From VHCN01 sp964589935 (lineage in GTDB: Bacteria; Verrucomicrobiota; Verrucomicrobiia; Limisphaerales; VHCN01): DNA of 64,000 nt. The position numbers and the translations under genes are program-made. The stretch covers positions 124,001 to 188,000 of the forward strand of contig CAZPVD010000005.1 in assembly GCA_964589935.1 (NCBI GenBank), in the 5' to 3' direction. Of the stretch, positions 44,966-53,965 are shown one piece after another (the first letter of the stretch is position 1; each line of letters starts with the position of its first letter). The notes beneath the pieces are model-generated. The model did not search any database and was not told where the DNA came from. It saw nothing but the letters and a program-made list of their open reading frames with translations.

Positions 44966-45391
44966 ATGAGCGACATCATTTATCCGCGCAGCGCGAAGGA
45001 GAGCATGGCCGGCTGGGTTTACCTGCCGCGTTTCGTGGACAAAATCCGCCTGCATCTCGCCGGCAAACTGCACGCCGACTATGAGGAGAACTTCGCCTAC
45101 AAGGGCTTCGACGCCGCGTGGCTCAAGGCCGCCGGCCTCACGGCGGAACAATTCATCGCCGTGGTGAAGAACTCCATCACCGACGGCGAGGTGTGCGATT
45201 GGGTCGCGAAGAACGTGAAGAAAACCGATGCCGAGAAGGCCGAGTGGCGCGACAAGGTGCTCAACTACGGGCGCGAAGGCGACGAACTCAAGGCTCGCCT
45301 CAAGTGGCGCAAGGAGCAGTCCGGCCTCGCGCACCGCGACGACCTCCAGTGCTTCGTGGATTACATGGACGCGGACGAAAAGCGGATTTGA
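44966..45391 (+). CDS. DUF5069 protein
   Basis: A 141-residue protein of the DUF5069 family, common in Verrucomicrobiota, of unknown function. Its opening YPRSAKESMAGWVYLPRFVDKIR and the KVLNYGREGDELKARLKWRKEQ region are characteristic. No signal peptide or metal site is visible. It is convergent with the DUF59 fusion gene. Confidence 0.8.
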   Translation: MSDIIYPRSAKESMAGWVYLPRFVDKIRLHLAGKLHADYEENFAYKGFDAAWLKAAGLTAEQFIAVVKNSITDGEVCDWVAKNVKKTDAEKAEWRDKVLNYGREGDELKARLKWRKEQSGLAHRDDLQCFVDYMDADEKRI

Positions 45392-45419
45392 CTCAAGCGC
45401 TCCGGCGCCCGCCTGCGCG

Positions 45420-47198
45420 TCAGACCGGCAGGCCGAACTTCTTCCGCCCTTCATCCGTCAGCCGGTTCGAGTTCCAACCCGGATCCCACGTCTGCTCGAC
45501 GATCACTTTCTTCACGCCGGGAACTTTCAGCAACCGCTGCTGCACCGGCATCGAGTTTCCGCCCGACCCGAACGTGAAGTAGCCCAGCCGCGGACGCCCG
45601 CGGTGCGGCATCGTCATCAGCACGTGGACCGTCTCGCCGCGCACGCGCAGGTCATACACGAGACCGAGGTCCACCACGCTCATGTTTGCGCTGTAGAGCT
45701 GCTCGTCCTTGCACTCGCGCAACGCGTCCCACAGCGCCTGCTTCGAGACGGGGCTGTCGCCGGCCTCGCCGGGACGCGCGAGGCGTCCAGACTGTTCCTT
45801 CGCCGCCGCGCCGCGCGGCACTTCGCCGGCGGAAACATGCAGTGGGTTCACAAGCTGGTGCCGCAGCTCTTCGAGCATTCGCGGGCCGTCCGCGGCGGTG
45901 AAGGGCAGCGCGACATAAGCGTTCTTCTGATGCAGCACCGCTCCCGCCGGGACTTCCTTCACCGGCAGCGGATAGCGGCTCCACACGTGGCCGTGCCAGC
46001 GGTAGAACAACGTCGGCGAACCGGTGTGCTTCAACTCGGGCAATCCTTCCGCCTTGTGTTCGAGGAACAGCGCGACGAAGGAGTCCTTGCTCTGCGGATT
46101 TGCGAAGCCCACCGCCCAGAGGTTCGCCTGATTCGCCGCGTCCACGGGGCCCGTCCGCAGCTTGCCGTCGGGGCCCATCCACACGATTTCGGTGAACGAC
46201 TGGCCGCTGAAGACCCATTCGTCGTCGCGCATCGCCGGCGCCTCGAAGCCCTTCACCGCCGTCATCGTGCCGGTCTTGTGAAACCACGGCAGGCCCGCGT
46301 AAAAGCGATACTCGACATCCACGTTCAGCCGGCTCGGCGAGAACACCGGATGCACCGGCGAATGCGGAAAGCCCCACCGCCGCACGATTGTCGCGAGCGG
46401 GCCGCGCACGATCTCGTAATCGGGGCACGTCTCCCACAGCGTGATGCGCATTTTCTGGAAGTGCCCCGACGTCGCGTAATCGTGCGCCCAGTCAATGCCC
46501 GGCGGCTCGCCGTGCCCCTCGCCGCCGGCGAACAGCTCCAGCCCGTGCTCGCGCTTGATCGTCAGGCGCTCAAGCTGGCCCATCTGCCGCGAGAGCGACG
46601 CCTTGTAAAAGTCATTCTCGATGTCGAGCGCGAAGCCCTCGCCGCGCGTCTCCAAATCCGTCGGATACGCGGGCAGCTCCGCGTCGGGATTGCCGTGAAA
46701 CACGAGATACGTCTGCCGCTGGTGCATCGTGCCGCCGGCCAGAAAGAGCACCTTCGCCAGCCGCTCCCCGCCGCGCCGCACTTCCCCGTGGACCTGACAG
46801 GGAACCTCCCGCAACACGCCGTCCGCCACGCGCGCGACGCGGACTTCCCGCGCGAGCGACGCCGCCTGCTCCGCCGGCACACTCAGCAGCAACTCCACCG
46901 GCTCCGGCGAACGCTCCATGCCGAGCGTCTCGTCGAGATGCACGGCCCGGCAAAACTTCCAGCCCTGCGCCCACGCGCGCCACGCGGGCGGCAGCGACGC
47001 GACGGTTTCGGAGCGCGCCGCCGGCATCAACGGTGTGCCGGGACTCTCCTCCTCGGCCTGCGCCTGGATGGCCGTGTCGCGCAGCGAATGCGTCAGCGCC
47101 CGCGCCAGCCGGAAGTCCTTCTTGCGCCACGCCGCCTCCAGCAGCAGCAGCTTTTCCTCGAATGAATCGGTCCGTTCGGAGTATTTGGTTTCGGTCAT
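45420..47198 (-). CDS. Beta-sandwich (lyase/mutarotase-like) protein with C-terminal DUF59 domain
   Basis: A 592-residue protein. The C-terminal 95 residues are a DUF59/MIP18-like domain: VVDLGLVYDLRVRGETVHVLM and VPGVKKVIVEQTWDPGW, as in iron-sulfur assembly proteins, but the usual Cys in TPGCP is absent (HRGRP). The larger N-terminal part is beta-rich and resembles galactose-mutarotase or PcRGLX-type rhamnogalacturonan lyase domains; this call is weak. There is no signal peptide. The first 30 codons have a 92% identical copy at 49172-49259 behind the restriction-modification module. Confidence 0.65.
   Translation of the reverse strand: MTETKYSERTDSFEEKLLLLEAAWRKKDFRLARALTHSLRDTAIQAQAEEESPGTPLMPAARSETVASLPPAWRAWAQGWKFCRAVHLDETLGMERSPEPVELLLSVPAEQAASLAREVRVARVADGVLREVPCQVHGEVRRGGERLAKVLFLAGGTMHQRQTYLVFHGNPDAELPAYPTDLETRGEGFALDIENDFYKASLSRQMGQLERLTIKREHGLELFAGGEGHGEPPGIDWAHDYATSGHFQKMRITLWETCPDYEIVRGPLATIVRRWGFPHSPVHPVFSPSRLNVDVEYRFYAGLPWFHKTGTMTAVKGFEAPAMRDDEWVFSGQSFTEIVWMGPDGKLRTGPVDAANQANLWAVGFANPQSKDSFVALFLEHKAEGLPELKHTGSPTLFYRWHGHVWSRYPLPVKEVPAGAVLHQKNAYVALPFTAADGPRMLEELRHQLVNPLHVSAGEVPRGAAAKEQSGRLARPGEAGDSPVSKQALWDALRECKDEQLYSANMSVVDLGLVYDLRVRGETVHVLMTMPHRGRPRLGYFTFGSGGNSMPVQQRLLKVPGVKKVIVEQTWDPGWNSNRLTDEGRKKFGLPV
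47111..47198 (-). repeat. Left copy of 88-bp direct repeat flanking the restriction-modification module
   Basis: This segment is the start of the DUF59-fusion gene. An 88-bp copy lies in the same orientation at 49172-49259 with 7 mismatches (81 of 88 identical). Both copies begin exactly at the ATG codon (on the - strand). Between them sit the restriction enzyme and methyltransferase genes, which indicates insertion with target duplication. Confidence 0.85.
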
Positions 47199-47217
47199 GG
47201 TTCGGCCCGAGCGGTTG

Positions 47218-48132
47218 TCACCGCTCGAAAATCGAGTAGTCAGGCCTCGGCCCGTCGCGCTTCACTCGCCACCGGCTAAAATCAACCGCCGTCGTATCCA
47301 GATAAACCGAACCGTCGCGCAGTTTCGTCGTGCCCTGTGCCGTCGTATTGTAAGTCTCCGTGCGCCGGCTGCCTGTCTCCGCATTCACTTTGCTACCAAC
47401 ATATTTCCAATCCGATTTCGGATGCGTGTGTCCATTGAGGACGGCGAACATGATATGGATGAACCGCACGACTCCGGTTTTTTCCTCAATCGAAAAACAC
47501 GCAATTAAGTGCCAGCCCGAATGTCCGTTGTGACTTTCCCCGCCTTTGCCAATTTGAATCGTGGATTTCACCTCCAAACCCGCGGGCTTTCCGCCGGTTT
47601 TTGCCGCCGGGTTGATGAGGTCGGGATAAGCTTGGTCAGAATTGTGTTTGTAGGGCGAGTGCTCGTGCAGTGCATCGCAGAAAACATTCGAGACCAGTCC
47701 GCTGAAATTGTTGCCTTGAATGTAATCCGACAACGGCCTGGCCCCGCTGGCGACGAGGTTGGCGTTGATGCGCGCCACGAGCGATTGCGTGGCGTTCATC
47801 GCCGCCTCAAGGTGCGCCACCTTCATTCCGGGCGGCAGCGGCACTTGTGGCCGAAACCAGGCCGGGCTTGCCACCGGCGGGGATGCGATGCCAGCCGGCG
47901 CATAGGCGGCGGACACCAGTTGCGGGAGCGGGCAGTTGAGGGCGTCCGCCAGCGATTCCAGCACTTCGATGGAAAAATTCTCCTTCCCGGTTTCCAGTCC
48001 CGACAAAAACTGGTATGAAATCCGAGCGTCCGCCGCGAGACTTTCGAGGGTCAGGCCTTTGGACTCCCGGAGCTGGCGGACGAAACGCCCGATGATGCCT
48101 TTGGCTTCCATTTCGCCTTTGGTTGATACCAA
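47218..48132 (-). CDS. Type II restriction endonuclease with N-terminal XRE helix-turn-helix
   Basis: A 304-residue protein. Residues 12-72 are an XRE/Cro-type helix-turn-helix (LRESKGLTLESLAADARISY, then GLETGKENFSIEVL). The rest (about 105-304) is a nuclease domain with the PD-(D/E)xK pattern: YPDLIN (Asp171) and GLEVKST (Glu187, Lys189). The divergent neighbour is a DNA methyltransferase, so this is the restriction enzyme and perhaps its own regulator. The intergenic 51 bp has a -10-like TATAGT (48157-48162) but no convincing -35. An internal Met at residue 8 (48111) is an alternative start. Confidence 0.82.
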   Translation of the reverse strand: MVSTKGEMEAKGIIGRFVRQLRESKGLTLESLAADARISYQFLSGLETGKENFSIEVLESLADALNCPLPQLVSAAYAPAGIASPPVASPAWFRPQVPLPPGMKVAHLEAAMNATQSLVARINANLVASGARPLSDYIQGNNFSGLVSNVFCDALHEHSPYKHNSDQAYPDLINPAAKTGGKPAGLEVKSTIQIGKGGESHNGHSGWHLIACFSIEEKTGVVRFIHIMFAVLNGHTHPKSDWKYVGSKVNAETGSRRTETYNTTAQGTTKLRDGSVYLDTTAVDFSRWRVKRDGPRPDYSIFER

Positions 48133-48183
48133 GTCCGGGCTTGCTTGTCTTTCGCCTATAGTTGAAACTCACGCCGTCTGAAA

Positions 48184-49155
48184 ATGTATCAGCTTGTTCA
48201 CGCCGACTGCTTCGACTGGTTGCGGCAATGCGCGCCGCAATCCATCCATGCCGTCTGCACCGACCCGCCCTACGGCGTGCTGGAGTTCACGAAGCCGGAG
48301 GTCGCGAAGCTGAGGGCGGGCCGCGGCGGTGTCTGGCGTCTGCCTCCGACCATCGGCGGCAGCCAGCGTGATCCGCTGCCACGCTTCACGGTTCTCAATG
48401 CCGCACAGAAACGGGAATTGAGCCGTTACTTCCACGAATGGGCTTCGCTCCTGCTCCCCGCCTTGGTGCCCGGGGCGCACGTTTGCGTGGCCGGCCATCC
48501 CATCTTGCAACCGCTCGTTCAAGTCGCGCTGGCCGATGCCGGCTTCGAGATTCGCACCGCGATTATGCGGCTCTACTACAGTTTCCGCGGCGGCGACCGT
48601 CCGAAAAATGCGGAAAAGGAGTTCCCCGATGTGTGCGTCACGCCCAAAGGCGCCTACGAGCCGTGGATGCTCTTCCGCAAACCCATCGAAGCCCGCACCG
48701 TGGCCGAAAATTTGCGCCGCTGGAAGACCGGCGGCCTGCGCCGGCTTTCTACAGATCGTCCGCTGCCTGATTCCATCCCCAGCGGACGAACTCCCGATCG
48801 CGAGGCAGCCATCTCCGATCATCCATGCTTGAAGCCGCAGCACTTCATGCGAATCCTCGTGCGCTCCCTTCTGCCGCTCGGCGAAGGGACGGTGCTCGAC
48901 CCGTTCATGGGTTCTGGTTCCACCATCGCGGCGGCGGAAGCCGTCGGCTATCCTTCAATCGGTGTCGAACTTGACGAGGAATACTTCGCGCTCGCGCAAC
49001 GGGCTGTTCCGAAGCTGGCTGTCCTTTACCCGCACTTTCGCGGAGAAGAACTGGAACTCATCGCGGACTACAACTCAACAGCCGAGGCCGACAAGAAACA
49101 GATGGATTTCGCGCTGGCCGAAAATTATCGGAAGCGAAACAGGAAGGCGGCTTGA
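48184..49155 (+). CDS. Type II DNA methyltransferase (N4/N6, DPPY class)
   Basis: A 323-residue methyltransferase with DPPY (27-30) near the N-terminus and the SAM-binding LDPFMGSGSTIAAAEA (238-253) at the C-terminal end, an order of the beta class of amino-methyltransferases. It protects host DNA from the divergent restriction enzyme; N6-adenine or N4-cytosine cannot be separated by eye, and the recognition site is unknown. Translation starts at the ATG at 48184, 51 bp from the start of the restriction gene. It is a complete gene. Confidence 0.92.
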   Translation: MYQLVHADCFDWLRQCAPQSIHAVCTDPPYGVLEFTKPEVAKLRAGRGGVWRLPPTIGGSQRDPLPRFTVLNAAQKRELSRYFHEWASLLLPALVPGAHVCVAGHPILQPLVQVALADAGFEIRTAIMRLYYSFRGGDRPKNAEKEFPDVCVTPKGAYEPWMLFRKPIEARTVAENLRRWKTGGLRRLSTDRPLPDSIPSGRTPDREAAISDHPCLKPQHFMRILVRSLLPLGEGTVLDPFMGSGSTIAAAEAVGYPSIGVELDEEYFALAQRAVPKLAVLYPHFRGEELELIADYNSTAEADKKQMDFALAENYRKRNRKAA

Positions 49156-49160
49156 TCGGA

Positions 49161-49259
49161 TCAACGGAGACGGTAGTCCTTCTTCCGCCACGCCGCTTCC
49201 AGCAGCCGCAGCTTTTCCTCGAATGAATCAGTGCGGTCGGAGTATTTGGTTTCGGTCAT
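49161..49259 (-). pseudogene. 5' fragment duplicate of the DUF59-fusion gene
   Basis: A 32-codon frame, opening with MTETKYSDRTDSFEEKLRLL and going on to a stop, matches the N-terminus of the gene at 45420-47198 in the first 30 codons and then ends in unrelated sequence. It retains the start but lacks the rest, so it is a remnant. It marks the right border of the inserted restriction-modification module. Confidence 0.85.
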
Positions 49260-49335
49260 AGTCTAGATTTCATCACACGAGCGACTTGCGACTTCGCACA
49301 ACCACGCACGTTCCTCGTCTCCATCCGAAGATCAA

Positions 49336-49635
49336 TCACACGTCTCCAATGGCCGCCAGCAGCCAGAGGAGTGAAGGCGGTATGTTGACATAAGCAACCC
49401 ATCGCAGAGAAGTCTTGCGATACATGAAGGACAGATAGGCACCCCAGAGACACGGAAGGATATAATAGGGAAGCGTCTCCCTCGCGTTCTCAGGAGTGGC
49501 GAACTTCGGAACCACAATCAAGGCACCAAGGTTGACGATTGCCGTAACAGCCAAGTAGAGGAAGCAAACCCAGCCGTCTCTGGAGCAATGGCATTTCGCT
49601 TTCTCAAAATTCGCGGTTGCTGGCAGCTCACTCAT
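49336..49635 (-). CDS. Hypothetical small membrane protein
   Basis: A 99-residue protein with three hydrophobic segments (about 22-41, 56-70 and 77-97), not recognised. An N-terminal Cys pair (CHCSRDGWVC) precedes the first helix. It is A+T-richer than the genes around it and sits between the module remnant and the DUF1501 block. Confidence 0.5.
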   Translation of the reverse strand: MSELPATANFEKAKCHCSRDGWVCFLYLAVTAIVNLGALIVVPKFATPENARETLPYYILPCLWGAYLSFMYRKTSLRWVAYVNIPPSLLWLLAAIGDV

Positions 49636-49685
49636 GGGCGCATTGGGATCACCTCAACAGATGATTACTGCACTAGACTGGTTGT

Positions 49686-51050
49686 TCACACCAATTCCCG
49701 GATAGGCTGTGCGCCGCTGTCCACGAGGTATTGCGGGCGGCCCTTGGCGTCCGTGACGGTCGCGGTGTTCACATCTATGCCGAGGTTGTGGTAGAGCGTG
49801 GCGAAGACTTCCTGGAACGTCACGGGGCGGCTGTTCGCCTCGCCGCCCAAGCGGTCCGTGGAGCCGATGACCTGGCCGCACTTCATGCCGCCACCGGCGA
49901 GCAGTGCCATGGCGACGCGCGGCCAGTGGTCGCGGCCGACTTGCGCGCTGATGCGCGGGGTGCGCCCGAACTCGCCCCAGACGAGCACGGACACGTCCTT
50001 GTCGAGGCCGCGCTGGTGGAGGTCGTCCACGAGGGCCGTGATGGCCTGGTCGAAGATGGGGAAGTCCTCGCGTTCGCGGGTGAAGATGTCGTTGTTCGCG
50101 CCACCGTGCCAGTCCCACTTGCTGTAGTTGACGGTCACGACGCGGGCACCCGCTTCGACGAGGCGGCGGGCGGCGAGGAAGCTCTGCGGGACGCGCGGCG
50201 CGCCGTTTTCATCAATGCGCTTAACGTCGTCGCCCGTGCCGTAGCGCGCGATGGTGCGCGGGTCTTCCTTGGAGAGGTCCAGCGCCTCGGCCAACTGCGA
50301 TGACGTGAGGACGCCCATCGCCTGCTGCGTGAAGGCGTCGAGCCCCTGCATCTGCCCGCTGGCGTCCACGTCGCGGCGGAAGCGATCCATGCTCGCGAGG
50401 AGCCGCGTGCGGTCGGTGAGGCGGTCGTAGGTGATGCCTTGCAGCTTCAGGTCGCCGCGGCCCGGCCCGACGGGGCGGAAGGACGAGTGCGCGACGTTGA
50501 TCATGCCGGGGCCAGGCTCGTTGTAGGGGCCGTGCGTGCATTCGTAGCACAGGCTCACGAACGGCGGCGTGGCGGGATTCACCGGGCCTTGCAGCTTGCT
50601 CACGACGTTGCCGAGCGGCGGCCAGCCGCCGGGCGGCGCGATCTGCGTGCGGCTGCGGCCGGTGTAGCATTGAAAGGCGTCGTGGTCGCTCTGCGCGCCG
50701 ACAAGCGAGCGGATGAGGGCGAACTTGTCCATCATCTTCGCCATGCGCGGGAAGAGTTCGCAAATCTCGATGCCGGGGACGTTCGTGCCAATGGGCCGGT
50801 GCGGGCCGGCGATCTCGCCGGGCGCGTCGGGCTTCAAGTCGAACATGTCCTGGTGCGGCGGCCCGCCGACGAGGTAGATGAGGATGACCGACTTGTGCGA
50901 GTTGCGGATGCCCGCCTGCGCTTCGAGCGAGAGCAGGTGCGGGAGCGTGAGGCCCGCCGCGCCGAGTCCGCCGATCTTGATGAAGTTGCGCCGCGACACG
51001 CGGTCGCAGAACTGGCTCTTGCGGTCACGAGGGCCGAGGATTTTAAGCAT
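49686..51050 (-). CDS. DUF1501 protein, Tat-exported
   Basis: A 454-residue DUF1501 protein, a sulfatase-like fold family with Tat signals that pairs with DUF1549/DUF1553 cytochromes in this phylum. It begins SRRNFIKIGGLGAAGLTLPH (19-38). YLVGGPPHQDMFDLKPDAPGE (59-79), VVTVNYSKWDWHGG and VWGEFGRTPRISAQVGRDHW are family landmarks. It is the last of three DUF1501 genes on this strand and has no cytochrome gene directly beside it. Confidence 0.9.
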   Translation of the reverse strand: MLKILGPRDRKSQFCDRVSRRNFIKIGGLGAAGLTLPHLLSLEAQAGIRNSHKSVILIYLVGGPPHQDMFDLKPDAPGEIAGPHRPIGTNVPGIEICELFPRMAKMMDKFALIRSLVGAQSDHDAFQCYTGRSRTQIAPPGGWPPLGNVVSKLQGPVNPATPPFVSLCYECTHGPYNEPGPGMINVAHSSFRPVGPGRGDLKLQGITYDRLTDRTRLLASMDRFRRDVDASGQMQGLDAFTQQAMGVLTSSQLAEALDLSKEDPRTIARYGTGDDVKRIDENGAPRVPQSFLAARRLVEAGARVVTVNYSKWDWHGGANNDIFTREREDFPIFDQAITALVDDLHQRGLDKDVSVLVWGEFGRTPRISAQVGRDHWPRVAMALLAGGGMKCGQVIGSTDRLGGEANSRPVTFQEVFATLYHNLGIDVNTATVTDAKGRPQYLVDSGAQPIRELV

Positions 51051-51136
51051 GGCGGCGCGGGCTGTTGGAAACTTGCACTCTTCGACGCACGGTGGCGAAG
51101 GGAAATTTGGTGTTTGTTGCTATTTGTTCCGCAGCG

Positions 51137-52513
51137 CTAGCTGAACAACTCGCTCATCACGCGGCCGTTCGGCACGAGCGGGTGCGGGCGGTCGAGCACG
51201 TCGTAGATGTTCATCTGCGGGTCCACGCCGAGCAAATGATAGAGCGTGGCGATGATGTCGCCGGGCGAGACGGGACTGGCGGCGGGCACGGAGCCGGTGC
51301 GGTCGCTCGCGCCATGGACGAGGCCGCCGTGCAGGCCGCCGCCGGCGAGCAGGATCGAGTAGCAGGAATTCCAGTGATCGCGTCCGGCGTTGGCGTTGAT
51401 GCGCGGGGTGCGGCCGAAGTCGCCGAGCACGGCGACGATGGTGCGTTCGAGCATTCCGCGCTCGGCGAGTTCCGCGATGAGGCTGCTGGCGGCGGCGTCG
51501 AACTGCGGGAGCAAGGTTTCCTTGAGCTTGTTGAAGTTGTTGCCGTGCGTGTCCCACGTGGCGTTCGCGTCGGGCGCCCAGGACATCGTGACGACGCGCG
51601 TGCCGGCCTCGATGAGCCGGCGCGCGAGCAGCACGCTCTGGCCGTAGATGTTCCGCCCGTAGGCGTCGCGCACCTTCGCCGGCTCCTGCTCGATCAGGAA
51701 CGCGCGCTGCGCGGCGTCGGAGGTCAACATGCCGAAGGCGCGCTTCTGAAGGGCGTTCATCACTTCATACGCGGGCGTCGCGCGGCCCTGCTGCCGGTCG
51801 AAGAAGCGGTCAAGGCTGCCGAGCAGCGCGCCGCGATCCGCCATGCGCGCGGGCGGGACTTCCTCGGGCAAGGCGAGATTGCGCACGCGGAAGTTTGGCG
51901 CGCTCGCGTCGTCGAGCACCCAGAACGGGTCGTGGTTCGCGCCGATGATGCCGCCGAGGAAGCCCGGCTGGAGCGGGCCGCCCGCGCCTTCCTTCGTCTT
52001 GTAGGGCAGCGCGACGTAGGGGAACGCCGCCGGCGGCGCGGGCCGCAACTTCGCGAGCACGGCACCGATGTTCGGATGATCCTCGGGCTTTGCGCCGCCG
52101 CCCTGCTCGCCGCGGTCGTGCCCGGTCAACGCCGCATAGACCGCCGCCGCGTGCGAGTTGTTGACGCTGTGGTTCATCGAACGCACGAGCGTGCAACGGT
52201 GCATCTGCTTCGCGAGGCGCGGGAGATGTTCGCTGAAGTGAACGCCCGGCACCGTGGTGGGAATCGCCGCGAACGGGCTGCGGATTTCCGACGGCGCGTC
52301 GGGCTTCAGATCCCACATGTCGAGATGGCTCGGCCCGCCATTGAGGAAGATGACGATGCACGAGTCCGCGCGCGACGAGACGCCCGGTGTTTGCGCCGCG
52401 AGAAGCTGCGGCAGCGTCAGGCCGATGCCACCGAGCGCGCCGACGCGGAGGAATTCGCGGCGTCCGAACGCGCGAGCGGCGTGTCGGGCCAGCATTGAAT
52501 TCATCGGCTTCAT
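51137..52513 (-). CDS. DUF1501 protein, Tat-exported
   Basis: A 458-residue DUF1501 protein. Its N-terminus has a Tat-type signal (FGRREFLRVGALGGIGL), followed by IVIFLNGGPSHLDMWDLKPD and, later, TMSWAPDANATWDTHGNNF and GDFGRTPRINANAGRDHW. It lies 86 bp upstream of the previous DUF1501 gene and 9 bp downstream of the next, so the three are probably transcribed together. It resembles the previous gene more than the two paired copies. Confidence 0.9.
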   Translation of the reverse strand: MKPMNSMLARHAARAFGRREFLRVGALGGIGLTLPQLLAAQTPGVSSRADSCIVIFLNGGPSHLDMWDLKPDAPSEIRSPFAAIPTTVPGVHFSEHLPRLAKQMHRCTLVRSMNHSVNNSHAAAVYAALTGHDRGEQGGGAKPEDHPNIGAVLAKLRPAPPAAFPYVALPYKTKEGAGGPLQPGFLGGIIGANHDPFWVLDDASAPNFRVRNLALPEEVPPARMADRGALLGSLDRFFDRQQGRATPAYEVMNALQKRAFGMLTSDAAQRAFLIEQEPAKVRDAYGRNIYGQSVLLARRLIEAGTRVVTMSWAPDANATWDTHGNNFNKLKETLLPQFDAAASSLIAELAERGMLERTIVAVLGDFGRTPRINANAGRDHWNSCYSILLAGGGLHGGLVHGASDRTGSVPAASPVSPGDIIATLYHLLGVDPQMNIYDVLDRPHPLVPNGRVMSELFS

Positions 52514-52522
52514 GTCAGGGCT

Positions 52523-53965
52523 TCAAATGATTTCCGCGATTGGCTTGCCTTCGACAAACGTGAGCCGCTCGTTGCGGCCGAGATGCGGATAGGTGAGCTG
52601 GTTTTGGTCGAGGCCGAGCTGGTGGAGTATCGTCGTGTGGATGTCGCGGAAGTGATACGGGCTTTCGACCGCGTGCAGACCGATGGCGTCCGTCGCACCG
52701 ACCACGGTGCCGCCCTTCACGCCGCCGCCCGCCATCCACATCGTGAAGCCGAGGTTGTGATGATCGCGGCCCTTGCTGGACTCGGCCTCGGGCGAGCGGC
52801 CGAATTCGCCGCCCCACAAGACGAGCGTGGAGTCGAGCAGGCCGCGGCGTTTGAGGTCCTTCAGCAAACCGGCGATGGGCTGGTCGGTTTCAGCGGCCTT
52901 GCGGAGGTGGTTTTCCTCGATGTCGTTGTGCGCGTCCCACTGCATGTTGCCCGCGCCACCGCCGGAGACGACGGTCACAAAACGCACGCCGTTCTCGACG
53001 AGGCGGCGCGCGAGCAGGCAGCGGCGCCCGTAATCGTTCGTGCGCTCCTTGCCAATGCCGTAGAGGTCGAGCGTCTCCTGCGGCTCGCGCGAAAGGTCGA
53101 GCACGCCGGGCGCCTCGGTCTGCATCTTGAAGGCGAGATCGTAGGCGTTGATGCGCGCGTCGAATTCGAGGTCGGCGGGCGCGAGCGTGGACTGGTTGAG
53201 TTCGCGAATGAGCCGCAGCGTGCGTTCGCGCTGCGCGAGCGTGACGCCTTCGGGCAGGTTCAAGTTGAGCACCGGCTGGCCGCCGGGACGGAACATCGTC
53301 GGCTGATACACGGCGGGCAGGAAGCCATGCATATACATCGGCTGGCCGGCTTCGAGCGCGCCGCGCGGGTCGGGCATCACGACGTAGCTCGGCAGTGAGC
53401 GGCTCTCCGCGCCAAGGCCGTAGAGAATCCACGATCCCATGCTCGGATACCCCGGCACGATGCGGCCGGAGAAAAGTTCATACTGCGCTGCTGAATGCAC
53501 GACCATGTCGCCGTAGCACGAGCGGATGACGGCGATGTCGTCAATGCAACTTGCGATGTGCGGAAACAGGTCGCTGACCTCGATGCCGCTTTTGCCGTGC
53601 TTTTGAAACGTGCGCCGCGTGCCGAGCAACTTCGCGCCGTTCTTGATGAACTGATACTTCGCCTCGCCGAATTCCTTCGGTCGCGGCTGGCCGGAAAGTT
53701 CGTTCAGGAGCGGCTTCGGGTCAAACGTCTCGATGTGGCTCGGCCCGCCGGCCATGAAGAGGAAGATGACCGAGCGCGCCTTCGCCGGCAGGTGCGCGAC
53801 TTTCGCCGCGAGCGGGTTTGCCGCCGCTGCGCGCGCCTGTTCCTCGCTCAACAGCGAAGCCAGCGCCAGCCCGCCGAATCCGCAGAAAGCGTCGCGGATG
53901 AACTCGCGGCGCGTGCGCGTGAGGCGTGAATGCGGCTGCAGTTCAGGGAACATAGAGAAACGCAT
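52523..53965 (-). CDS. DUF1501 protein paired with a DUF1549/DUF1553 gene
   Basis: A 480-residue DUF1501 protein with a Tat-like start (RTRREFIRDAFCGFGGLALA). Landmarks: SVIFLFMAGGPSHIETFDPKP, AHNDIEENHLRKAAETDQP and WGGEFGRSPEAESSKGRDHHNLG. Its first 23 bp overlap the end of the DUF1549/DUF1553 gene, so the two are translated together. It is close in length and style to the DUF1501 gene at 59246-60679, which also follows a cytochrome gene. Confidence 0.91.
   Translation of the reverse strand: MRFSMFPELQPHSRLTRTRREFIRDAFCGFGGLALASLLSEEQARAAAANPLAAKVAHLPAKARSVIFLFMAGGPSHIETFDPKPLLNELSGQPRPKEFGEAKYQFIKNGAKLLGTRRTFQKHGKSGIEVSDLFPHIASCIDDIAVIRSCYGDMVVHSAAQYELFSGRIVPGYPSMGSWILYGLGAESRSLPSYVVMPDPRGALEAGQPMYMHGFLPAVYQPTMFRPGGQPVLNLNLPEGVTLAQRERTLRLIRELNQSTLAPADLEFDARINAYDLAFKMQTEAPGVLDLSREPQETLDLYGIGKERTNDYGRRCLLARRLVENGVRFVTVVSGGGAGNMQWDAHNDIEENHLRKAAETDQPIAGLLKDLKRRGLLDSTLVLWGGEFGRSPEAESSKGRDHHNLGFTMWMAGGGVKGGTVVGATDAIGLHAVESPYHFRDIHTTILHQLGLDQNQLTYPHLGRNERLTFVEGKPIAEII

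Noticed and set aside
45228..47165. 645-codon open frame on the + strand
   Set aside because: It is antisense to the DUF59-fusion gene; no motif, and the real gene on the other strand has recognisable domains.
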